Assembly: GCA_002713495.1 (NCBI GenBank)
Contig: PATA01000013.1
Location: forward strand, 1 to 9,995
DNA: 9,995 bases
Direction of reading: 5' to 3'
Source: Flavobacteriaceae bacterium
Lineage (GTDB): Bacteria > Bacteroidota > Bacteroidia > Flavobacteriales > Flavobacteriaceae
Under the pieces are notes generated by a model that saw nothing but the letters and a program-made list of their open reading frames with translations, was not told the origin of the DNA and did not search any database. Below are positions 1-8,000 of this stretch, piece after piece (the first letter of the stretch is position 1; each line of letters starts with the position of its first letter). The position numbers and the translations under genes are program-made.

Positions 1-30
1 ATCAAGGAGTTATAAATTTCGAAGTGGTTG

Positions 31-104
31 CGGTCTGGACGGGACTCGAACCCGCGACCCCCTGCGTGACAGGCAGGTATTCTAACCAGCTGAACTACCA
101 GACC
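31..104 (-). tRNA. tRNA-Asp (anticodon GTC)
   Basis: The minus strand folds into a complete 74-nt cloverleaf. It has a 7-bp acceptor stem (GGTCTGG/CCAGACC), a D stem GTTC/GAAT with one G-T pair, a perfect 5-bp anticodon stem CCTGC/GCAGG around the loop CTGTCAC (anticodon GTC, aspartate), a 5-nt variable region, and a T arm with loop TTCGAGT. The discriminator base is G, as expected for tRNA-Asp. The CCA tail is not encoded: the next bases are CAA, so CCA must be added by the nucleotidyltransferase. It is co-directional with trxA (65-bp gap) but has its own promoter. Confidence 0.97.
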
Positions 105-118
105 ATGATTAGTGTTTG

Positions 119-149
119 CAAATATACATTCGTTTTTAATTTACCCAAA
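119..149 (-). promoter_or_regulatory. Bacteroidota-type promoter of tRNA-Asp
   Basis: On the minus strand, TTTG at 149-146 is followed after exactly 19 nt by TATATTTG at 126-119. This matches the Bacteroidota housekeeping sigma consensus (TTTG near -33, TAnnTTTG near -7) in both boxes. Transcription should begin about 5-7 nt downstream, leaving roughly 8-10 nt before the mature tRNA 5' end at 104. It lies wholly in the gap between trxA and the tRNA, so the tRNA need not depend on readthrough from trxA or dnaE. It is the best promoter in the window. Confidence 0.7.
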
Positions 150-169
150 TTCTAAATTAATATACGAAA

Positions 170-487
170 CTATAGAGCTGAATTTATAGCTTCAGTATAT
201 GTAGATTTTGGGGCAACACCAACTTGTCTTCCAACTAATTCCCCGTTTTTAAAAACCAAAACAGTTGGAATATTTCTAACTCCGAATTTAGCTGCAAACT
301 CTTGATTCGAATCGACATCTAATTTTCCAACAACAGCTTTCCCCTCAAAATCATTACTAAGCTCCTCCATAATTGGTCCCACCATTCTGCAAGGTCCGCA
401 CCATTCAGCCCAAAAATCAACCATAACTGGTTTATCTGATTTTAAAACTATTTCATCAAAAGTCGAATCTGTAATCTCAATTGCCAT
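170..487 (-). CDS. trxA: Thioredoxin
   Basis: This encodes a 105-residue, single-domain cytoplasmic thioredoxin, the usual length for the family. It carries the active site WCGPC at residues 29-33 (redox cysteines C30 and C33), the buried Asp of the family at D24 (six residues before the first Cys, as in E. coli Asp26/Cys32), and the cis-proline in NIPT at P74. There is no signal peptide or membrane anchor, so it is the general protein disulfide reductase fed by thioredoxin reductase, not a periplasmic TlpA/ResA type. The ATG at 487 gives the normal start of the fold. No Shine-Dalgarno sequence precedes it. It follows dnaE on the same strand after 87 bp, so co-transcription is possible, but a candidate -7 box lies in that gap. 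Substrates cannot be read from the sequence; ribonucleotide reductase would be a classical one. Confidence 0.96.
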   Translation of the reverse strand: MAIEITDSTFDEIVLKSDKPVMVDFWAEWCGPCRMVGPIMEELSNDFEGKAVVGKLDVDSNQEFAAKFGVRNIPTVLVFKNGELVGRQVGVAPKSTYTEAINSAL

Positions 488-503
488 AATTATAAATTTG
501 AGG

Positions 504-537
504 CAAAAATAATCAAAATAATTTCTATAATCATCAA
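504..537 (-). promoter_or_regulatory. Candidate trxA promoter
   Basis: The minus strand carries TATTTTTG at 511-504, a full match to the Bacteroidota -7 box TAnnTTTG, 16 nt upstream of the trxA ATG. The only upstream TTG at a usable distance is at 537-535, with a long 23-nt spacer, so the -33 box is weak. If used, the leader would be only about 10 nt. The box adjoins an inverted repeat that could instead end the dnaE transcript, in which case the T-rich box doubles as the terminator's U tract. Confidence 0.35.
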
Positions 538-583
538 TATTTTTTCAATTTAATCTGAACAAAAAAAAAAGAAATTATTTGAT
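512..583 (-). repeat. Inverted repeat spanning the dnaE stop and the dnaE-trxA gap
   Basis: ATCAAAATAATTTC at 512-525 is the reverse complement of GAAATTATTTGAT at 571-583 except for one extra A. In the minus-strand transcript this gives a 13-bp stem with a one-base bulge around a 45-nt loop. The dnaE stop codon (577-575) lies inside the 5' arm, and a T-rich stretch (511-504) follows the 3' arm. The stem is nearly all A-U with two G-C pairs, so stability is modest. It could be a weak terminator or an mRNA 3' end for dnaE. The loop includes a run of ten T (plus-strand A at 561-570). Confidence 0.35.
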
Positions 584-3500
584 ACTATATTTTACTGAAA
601 TTGAGTCTAATTCATCTAAAAGTTCGTTACAAACATCGACTTTCTGCTTTCTACTATTCAAGCTAATTTTAATTTCTTCCTCTGGGTAATAAACATCAAA
701 ACCTACTGGTTTATCACCCTTATATCGATTCAAAATACTTTTTACTTTATTGATTGATTCTTTACTAACTGATCTTAAATCAGACTTTATTATAAGTTTC
801 TTAGAATTATTTTTAATCGTATCGCTTAAAAGTTCAAAGTACAAAAATTTGATTCTTGGAGGCCCTATTCTCCCAGTTTCACGACTTTTCCATCCTTCTC
901 TAATTGATACCTTAAACCTAACTAATTGGTTGTAATTAATAAAATGAGAAAATCTCAAAAATTCTTCTCCAAATATTCGAAACTCATATTGATCCTCTAA
1001 ATCTTCTAAAATAAATTTAGCCCACCCATTTCCATTTTTAGACGTTAGCTTTTCAAAATCATTAATTATACCTGTAAAATAAAAATCTTTATTAATCAAT
1101 GGATCTAAATCATTTAATGCACTTAAAGGCGCAGATGAAAAAAGCTCCAGTGCCTTTAAATGATCATCAAGTGGATGAGCAGAGATGTATATTCCAACAA
1201 CCTCTTTTTCTTTTTTTAATAATTCTAATTTTTCCCATTCATCACATTCAGGAATTTCAGGTTCCTTATATGCAATGTCATTTTCGTTTTCAAATAAATT
1301 AATTTGAAGTGAATTTATATTTTCTTGATACTTTGAACCAAATTTCATTGCTTTTTCAAAGAACATTATGCCGTCTCCATCAGGATTAAAGTATTGACCC
1401 CTATGGGCTGAGAAACTATCAAAGCCTCCGGCCAATGCCAAGTTTTCAAAAGTTTTTTTATTAGCAGCTCTTAGATCTATTCTTTTGGCCATGTCAAAAA
1501 TTGAAGTATACTGTCCATCATTTCGGTTTTGAATGATTGTATCAACAGCCGCCTTTCCAACCCCTTTTATTGCCCCCATACCAAATCGTATTGCCTGATC
1601 ATCATTAACAGTAAACTTATAAAAAGATTCATTAACATCAGGTCCTAAAACCTCAAGTCCCATATGTTTGCACTCTTCCATGAAAAAAGATACTTGCTTA
1701 ATATCATTCATATTGTTGGATAAAACTGCTGCCATATACTCAGCTGGATAATGAGCTTTTAAATATGCAGTTTGAAAGCCAATCCATGCATAACATGTTG
1801 AATGAGATTTATTAAATGCATACGATGCAAATGCTTCCCAATCTTTCCAAATTTTTTCTAATATTGATTCAGAGTGACCTCTCTGTTTACCTCCATCTAT
1901 AAATTTTGGCTTTAATTTGTCTAGTAAAGAAAAAATCTTTTTCCCCATTGCTTTTCTTAATAGATCTGCTTCACCCTTAGAAAAACCACCCAGTTTTTGA
2001 GAAAGAAGCATAACCTGTTCTTGGTATACAGTTATACCATAGGTTTCTTTTAAGTCCTCCTCCATTTCAGGAAGATCAAAAGTGATTTGTTCAGTGCCAT
2101 TTTTTCTGGCTACAAAACTTGGTATATATTCAAGTGGACCTGGTCTGTATAGGGCATTCATAGCAATTAAATCGGCAAATACGGTGGGCTTTAAATCTCT
2201 TAAATATTTTTTCATACCATTAGACTCATATTGAAAGATTCCAACAGTATCACCCCTTTGAAAAAGAGCGTAGGTTTTTTCATCATCCAAAGGAAATTCA
2301 TCTGGTTTTAAATCAATATTATGTTTATACTTAACAAGTTTTACAGTATCCTTTATTAGTGTTAAAGTTTTTAATCCCAAAAAATCCATTTTTAATAATC
2401 CTGCTCCCTCAACAACCGAGTTATCAAATTGAGTAACAACTAAATCCGAATCTTTAGCATTTGCAATTGGTACAAACTGTGTTATGTCGTCAGGTGTTAT
2501 TATAACACCACACGCATGGATTCCAGTATTTCTCAAAGAGCCCTCAAGAATATGAGCCTGACGAAGGGTTTCTGCTGCCAAATCATCCCCCTTTGATAAG
2601 GATTGCAATTCCTTCACTTTTAAAAACTCATCACCTCCTCTTACTTTCTCTTTCAAATAATTATCAGATCCTTTAAAAATTTCATCTAATTTTATGTTTG
2701 GAACTAACTTTGCTATTCTATCTGCATCAGCTAATGGAAGATCAAGGACCCTTGCAGTATCTCTTATTGATGATTTGGCTGCCATTTTACCATAAGTGAT
2801 AATCTGAGCTACTTGATTTGATCCATATTTTTCAATTACGTAATCAATTACTTTTGATCTGCCTTCGTCATCGAAATCAATATCTATATCTGGAAGGCTA
2901 ACTCTATCAGGGTTCAGAAATCTTTCAAAAAGTAAATTATATTTTATGGGATCAAGATTTGTTATTCCCAGGCAATAAGCAACTACTGAACCCGCAGCAG
3001 ACCCTCTTCCAGGTCCAACTGAGACTCCCATTTCTCTGGCAGCAGCAATAAAATCTTGTACAATTAAAAAATATCCAGGATATCCAGTATTAGCTATTAC
3101 TTCTAGTTCAAAATTTAGTCTTTCTTCTATTTCATTTGAGATCTTTTCGTATCTGTTTTTTGCTCCAATAAAAGTTAAGTGTTTTAAATAAGCATTTTCC
3201 TTCTCAATACCTTTTTCACTTTTTGAATCGTAATCTTTTGGGATTTCAAATTTTGGTAGTAGTACTTCATTGTCAAGATCAAAAGGTGTTATTTTCTCAA
3301 AAACCTTAGAGCAATTTAAAATTGCCTCAGGTAGGTCCATAAATAAATCTTTCATCTCCTCTTGAGATTTAAAATAATACTCTTGATTCGGAAGGCCATA
3401 TCTAAAACCTCTTCCCTTTCCAATTGGAGTAGACTGCTTTTCACCATCTTTTAAACATAACAGAATATCATGTGCATTAGCATCCTCTTTATTTGTATAA

Positions 3501-4897
3501 TAGGTATTATTTGTAGCAACTATTGATATATTATGTTTTTTTGAAAATGCCAATAAAGTTTTATTTACCCTACTTTCATTTTCTTGCTGATGACGCATAA
3601 TTTCAATATAAAAATCGTCTTTAAATTCATTTTTCCACCAAACAAGAGATTCTTCAGCTTGTCTTTCACCAACATTTAAAACCTTAGAAGAAATCTCTCC
3701 ATATAAATTTCCACTTAAAACAATTAAATCATCTTTATACATCCTGACAATTTCTTTGTCAATTCTTGGCACATAATAAAAACCAGTAGTTTGAGCTAAA
3801 GAACTCATCTTCGATAGATTGTGATATCCTCTTTTATTTTTGGCAAGAAATACTGTTTGAAAACCATCGTCTCTTCTTGATTTATCATTGCTATCCTCAC
3901 AAACATTAAACTCACATCCTATAATTGGCTTTATTTCTTTCGATTTATCCTCTAAATTTTCATTGTGATTTTTAATCGCTTTTATGAAATGAAATGCACC
4001 CATTAGATTTCCTTTGTCTGTTATTGATATTGCTGGCATTTTAAATTTATTAGCCTGACTAACTAACGAAGGAATTTGAGAGGTTGAATGAAGTACTGAA
4101 AATTGAGAATATACATGAAAATGAATAAATGGAGAATCAATTAAATTATTTTCTGAATCAATCGAGTCAGTTTTTTTTACATCAAAAAAATCATTTTTTA
4201 CAAGTAGTTTTGATGCATCTCTCAAATTAACATGAGATAATCCGATAGGTTTAACTTTATTTTTAAAGTTTCTTTTTACTTTCTCATAAAATAAACTTTC
4301 ATCACCAAATGCTTTTGGAATTATAGATTTATTTCTTAAAAGTTCAAAGAAACATCTTGCGGTTGCCTCAACATCCGCGGTTGCATTATGTGCTTCGTCA
4401 AAATTTTCGTTAAATAAAAAATTGTTAAGCTCAACTAAAGTAGGGAACTTAAATTTACCTCCTCTCCCACCCGGAATTTTACATAAACCTGCTGTTTGCT
4501 CGGTGCAAGTATCAATTACTGGAATTTTACCAAATTGATTTTCAGAACCAGCCCTCAAAAATTCTGCACCGATTATGTTTATATCAAAGTTTACATTGTG
4601 ACCACAAATAAATTTTGTTTTTTTTAAAATAGATTTAAAATTATTTAAAACCTTTATAATTGATTCTCCTTCTTTTTTTGCGAGTTCGGTTGATATACCA
4701 TGAATTTTTTCTGAGTCATATGGGATATCAAAATCATCAGGCTTAATCAAATAATCCTTATGTGAAATACAATTTCCATCTTCATCATGAAATTGCCATG
4801 CAATTTGAACACATCTAGGCCAATTATCACTGTCTGATAATGGGGCATCCCACCTTTTCGGTAATCCTGTGGTTTCAGTATCAAATATTAAATACAA
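575..4897 (-). CDS. dnaE: DNA polymerase III alpha subunit with fused N-terminal DEDDh proofreading exonuclease
   Basis: This is the replicative polymerase catalytic subunit, 1440 residues against about 1160 in E. coli; the excess is an N-terminal exonuclease. Residues 1-190 form a DnaQ-like domain with D6 and E8 (DTETTG), D105 (HNVNFD), H170 and D175, a complete DEDDh site. After a linker, a PHP domain (about 257-480) follows, with most metal ligands lost. The polymerase core has GPGRGSAAGS (628-637), catalytic D670 and D672 (PDIDID) and D838 (KMDFLGL), and YRPGPL (917-922). C-terminal parts are a helix-hairpin-helix near 1107-1120, a clamp-binding motif QINLF (1198-1202), an OB fold (about 1272-1355) and a tail (about 1365-1440) where family members bind the clamp loader. 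The start is TTG at 4897: an in-frame TAA lies 21 nt upstream with no ATG between, and DTETTG begins at residue 6, leaving no room for a later start. It is divergent from mfd, with trxA downstream. Confidence 0.97.
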   Translation of the reverse strand: MYLIFDTETTGLPKRWDAPLSDSDNWPRCVQIAWQFHDEDGNCISHKDYLIKPDDFDIPYDSEKIHGISTELAKKEGESIIKVLNNFKSILKKTKFICGHNVNFDINIIGAEFLRAGSENQFGKIPVIDTCTEQTAGLCKIPGGRGGKFKFPTLVELNNFLFNENFDEAHNATADVEATARCFFELLRNKSIIPKAFGDESLFYEKVKRNFKNKVKPIGLSHVNLRDASKLLVKNDFFDVKKTDSIDSENNLIDSPFIHFHVYSQFSVLHSTSQIPSLVSQANKFKMPAISITDKGNLMGAFHFIKAIKNHNENLEDKSKEIKPIIGCEFNVCEDSNDKSRRDDGFQTVFLAKNKRGYHNLSKMSSLAQTTGFYYVPRIDKEIVRMYKDDLIVLSGNLYGEISSKVLNVGERQAEESLVWWKNEFKDDFYIEIMRHQQENESRVNKTLLAFSKKHNISIVATNNTYYTNKEDANAHDILLCLKDGEKQSTPIGKGRGFRYGLPNQEYYFKSQEEMKDLFMDLPEAILNCSKVFEKITPFDLDNEVLLPKFEIPKDYDSKSEKGIEKENAYLKHLTFIGAKNRYEKISNEIEERLNFELEVIANTGYPGYFLIVQDFIAAAREMGVSVGPGRGSAAGSVVAYCLGITNLDPIKYNLLFERFLNPDRVSLPDIDIDFDDEGRSKVIDYVIEKYGSNQVAQIITYGKMAAKSSIRDTARVLDLPLADADRIAKLVPNIKLDEIFKGSDNYLKEKVRGGDEFLKVKELQSLSKGDDLAAETLRQAHILEGSLRNTGIHACGVIITPDDITQFVPIANAKDSDLVVTQFDNSVVEGAGLLKMDFLGLKTLTLIKDTVKLVKYKHNIDLKPDEFPLDDEKTYALFQRGDTVGIFQYESNGMKKYLRDLKPTVFADLIAMNALYRPGPLEYIPSFVARKNGTEQITFDLPEMEEDLKETYGITVYQEQVMLLSQKLGGFSKGEADLLRKAMGKKIFSLLDKLKPKFIDGGKQRGHSESILEKIWKDWEAFASYAFNKSHSTCYAWIGFQTAYLKAHYPAEYMAAVLSNNMNDIKQVSFFMEECKHMGLEVLGPDVNESFYKFTVNDDQAIRFGMGAIKGVGKAAVDTIIQNRNDGQYTSIFDMAKRIDLRAANKKTFENLALAGGFDSFSAHRGQYFNPDGDGIMFFEKAMKFGSKYQENINSLQINLFENENDIAYKEPEIPECDEWEKLELLKKEKEVVGIYISAHPLDDHLKALELFSSAPLSALNDLDPLINKDFYFTGIINDFEKLTSKNGNGWAKFILEDLEDQYEFRIFGEEFLRFSHFINYNQLVRFKVSIREGWKSRETGRIGPPRIKFLYFELLSDTIKNNSKKLIIKSDLRSVSKESINKVKSILNRYKGDKPVGFDVYYPEEEIKISLNSRKQKVDVCNELLDELDSISVKYSIK

Positions 4898-4956
4898 TTT
4901 GCAATTTATTTTAACTTAAAAATAATTTATTATCATTCATAATTTAAACTTAGTTA

Positions 4957-4970
4957 TTATCAATTATCAA
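4957..4970. repeat. Tandem TTATCAA repeat in the dnaE-mfd divergent spacer
   Basis: TTATCAA occurs twice head-to-tail (4957-4963 and 4964-4970), and a third TTATCA lies at 4930-4935. They sit 33-73 bp upstream of the dnaE start, where a regulator could act on either gene. The second copy reads into TTATCAACT, which matches the DnaA box TTATCCACA at 7 of 9 positions. That resemblance is weak in DNA this AT-rich. The spacer (4898-5048) holds no dnaE promoter of full consensus; the nearest candidate is TAAGTTTA on the minus strand at 4952-4945. Confidence 0.3.
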
Positions 4971-4989
4971 CTATTTCTATAAACAGTTG
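4968..4989. repeat. Imperfect 22-bp dyad in the dnaE-mfd spacer
   Basis: The arms CAACT (4968-4972) and AGTTG (4985-4989) pair, then one A/C mismatch, then TTT/AAA, around the 4-bp centre CTAT. Eight of nine arm positions pair. It overlaps the end of the TTATCAA repeats and lies about 60-80 bp upstream of mfd and 71-92 bp upstream of dnaE. It may be an operator or a chance hairpin in AT-rich DNA; no regulator can be named. Confidence 0.3.
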
Positions 4990-5021
4990 TATTTAATTCT
5001 TTAAAAAAAATAATTACCAAC

Positions 5022-5029
5022 TATCTTTG
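5022..5029 (+). promoter_or_regulatory. Candidate -7 box of mfd
   Basis: TATCTTTG fully matches TAnnTTTG and lies 19 nt before the TTG start of mfd. No TTG or TTTG is found at the usual spacing upstream; the nearest TTG (4987-4989) is 32 nt away, so the -33 half is missing or degenerate. A start from here would give a leader of roughly 12-14 nt. Confidence 0.4.
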
Positions 5030-5048
5030 AGAAATAATTACTTAGACA

Positions 5049-8000
5049 TTGTTTAAACTAAAAATAGAAGATCAAAGTCAGATTAAATTAGCTGAAAAGC
5101 TAAAAATAAATAAAACTCATTTACTTAAAGGACTATTTGGATCGGGAATTAGCATGAGGTTTGCTAGTGAATTTAGAAAATCTAAAAGGAATTTCTTATT
5201 TACACTCAATGACGCTGAACAGGCAGCTTATTTTTTTAATGACCAAGAGCACCTTGGTAATAAAGATAATATTCTGTTCTTTCCATCAAGTCATAAAAGA
5301 TCATACTCTAAAAATGATATTGACAACTCAAATGTTCTTCAAAGATCCTTCGTTTTAAAAGAACTATCTAACAAAAAACCAAAATTTATTGTTACATACC
5401 CTGAGGCTATTTTTGAAAAAATTATTTCAAAAAAAACTTTAAAGAAGAATACATTACATCTAAAAAAAGGTATGAATATTTCATTAGATTTTTTAAATGA
5501 AAGTCTTTTTGAATTTGGATTCGAAAGAGTTGATTTTGTATGTTCACCTGGTGATTTTTCTGTAAGAGGAGGGATTATTGATGTCTATTCTTATTCAAAC
5601 CAACACCCATATAGAATAGAGTTTTTTTCTGATACAATTAATAGTCTAAGAACATTTGATGTTAAAACTCAACTGTCTATTTCAAGTATTGATGCATTGG
5701 ACCTGATTCCAAATACCTCCTCTATTTCAAGCAAAGAAGAAAGAAAGACCCTGATAGATTTACTTCCTAAGGATAGTGTTTTAATTACCATGAATGTGGA
5801 TAAAACAGTAAGTGTTTTAAATATGCTTTATGAAAAAACCAAAGAGAGATTTAGTGAGTTAAGTTCGACTATTCAAAGTTCTCAGCATATACTTTACTCA
5901 AGTTCTGTAGAATGGATCAATACATGTAAAAACTTCTGTCACATTATATTAAATAGAAGTGATTTTTTGATCCATGAGACCACGATTAAATTTGTTCAAA
6001 AACCTCAACCCATCTTTAATAAAAATTTTGAGCTTCTTGTTAAACATTTTAATAGTAACCATAAAAGTGGGATTTTGAATTATATTTTATGTACCAACTC
6101 GAAACAAGTTAAAAGACTAAATGATATTTTTCAGGAAATGGATGAAGTAGTTCATTATAAAATTTTAGAGTGTCCAATTCACGCTGGATTTGAAGATATG
6201 GAATCAAAAATTGCTTTTTTCACTGATCATCAGATATTTGGAAGATACCATAAGTATAAATTAAAGTCAGATAAAATAAAACGAGATTCAATTAACTTAA
6301 AGGAGTTAACAAATTTGCAGATTGGTGATTATGTAACTCACATTGATCACGGGATTGGAAAATTTGGTGGACTGCAAACTATAAGAGTTGGTAGATCAAA
6401 ACAAGAAGCTGTAAAAGTTATTTATGGGGATGGAGACATTTTATACATAAGCATTCATTCATTATACAAAATATCAAAGTTCAATGGTAAAGATGGACAT
6501 AAACCAAAAATATATAAGCTTGGATCTAAATCGTGGAAGATATTAAAGCAAAAAACAAAAAGTAAACTAAAATCTCTCGCATTTGATTTAATAAAACTTT
6601 ATGCAAAAAGGAAAGAAAAAATTGGATATGCTTTTTCCCCTGATAGCTATTTGCAGTGGGAACTAGAGGCTTCTTTCTTGTTTGAAGATACACCAGATCA
6701 AACTAAAGCTACTAAGGAAATAAAACTGGATATGGAAAGCGAGAGAACTATGGACAGACTGGTTTGTGGAGATGTTGGATTTGGTAAAACAGAAGTTGCG
6801 ATTAGAGCTGCCTTCAAAGCTGTTGATAATTCTAAACAAGTTGCAATTCTTGTTCCAACTACAATACTATCATTTCAACACTATAAAACTTTTACTAATC
6901 GACTAAAAGATTTTCCTTTAAGAATAGATTACTTAAATCGTTTCAGACCAAAAAAAGAAAAGGAACAAATCTATAAAGATTTATCAGACGGGAAAATAGA
7001 TATAATAATTGGAACTCATCAATTGACTAACAAATCAATAATTTTCAATGATCTTGGTTTATTAATTGTTGACGAGGAGCAAAAATTTGGAGTATCGGTT
7101 AAGGAAAGTATAAGGTCAATAAAAAATAATATAGATGTACTCAGTTTAACAGCAACTCCAATTCCTAGAACCCTTCAATTTAGTTTAATGTCCGCTAGAG
7201 ACTTATCTATTATAGCCACACCTCCACCAAATAGATTTCCAATCGAAACTGAAATAATCAGATTTAATGAAACTCTGATTAGAGATGCTATAATCTTTGA
7301 GCTTCAAAGAGGAGGACAAATTTTTTTCATTCATAATCGGGTTGAAAATATTAATGAGGTTGGTGAAATGCTCCAGAGATTAATTCCAGATGCTAAAATA
7401 TCGATTGGACATGGACAAATGCATGGAAATAAATTGGAAAGGAGATTAATTGACTTTATGGAAGGGGAGTCTGATATTTTAGTTGCAACTACAATAATTG
7501 AAAATGGATTAGATGTTCCAAATGCCAATACAATATTTATTAATAATGCAAATAATTTTGGTTTAAGTGATTTACATCAAATGAGAGGGAGAGTAGGGAG
7601 AAGTAATAAAAAGGCCTTTTGCTACTTTATTACTCCTCCAATAAATCATATTTCTAATGAAGCTCAAAAAAGAATTAATGCAATTCAAAATTATTCTGAA
7701 CTTGGTTCTGGAATTCAAATTGCAATGAAAGATCTAGAAATTAGGGGGGCTGGGGATTTATTAGGTGCAGAGCAAAGTGGTTTTATTAATGAAATTGGTT
7801 TTGAAACATATCACAAAATATTAAATGAGGCTGTTAAAGAATTAAAAGAAAACGAGTTTAAAGAATTATATGAAAATGAAGAATCAAAATCAAATTTTAA
7901 AGATGTTCAAATAGATACAGATTTAGAGATTCTTTTTCCAGATAATTACATAAACATAATAAGTGAAAGACTATCGTTATATAATGAATTAAGTAAAATC

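Noticed and set aside
561..570. A10 tract (T10 on the minus strand) as a simple intrinsic terminator of dnaE
   Set aside because: No GC-containing stem precedes it directly; the only pairing seen is the long-range repeat 512-583, in which this run is loop.
750..1302. Two plus-strand reading frames (750-935 and 1099-1302) opposite the dnaE 3' half
   Set aside because: They lie antisense to strongly conserved dnaE sequence, show low-complexity translations with no family resemblance, and have no promoter or start context.
5154..5156. ATG at Mfd residue 36 as the true start
   Set aside because: It would remove the conserved LKGLFGSG segment, and a TTG start with a candidate -7 box 19 nt upstream explains the full frame.
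5161..5358. Plus-strand frame inside mfd
   Set aside because: It is a shifted frame over the conserved Mfd N-terminus and has no recognisable protein features.
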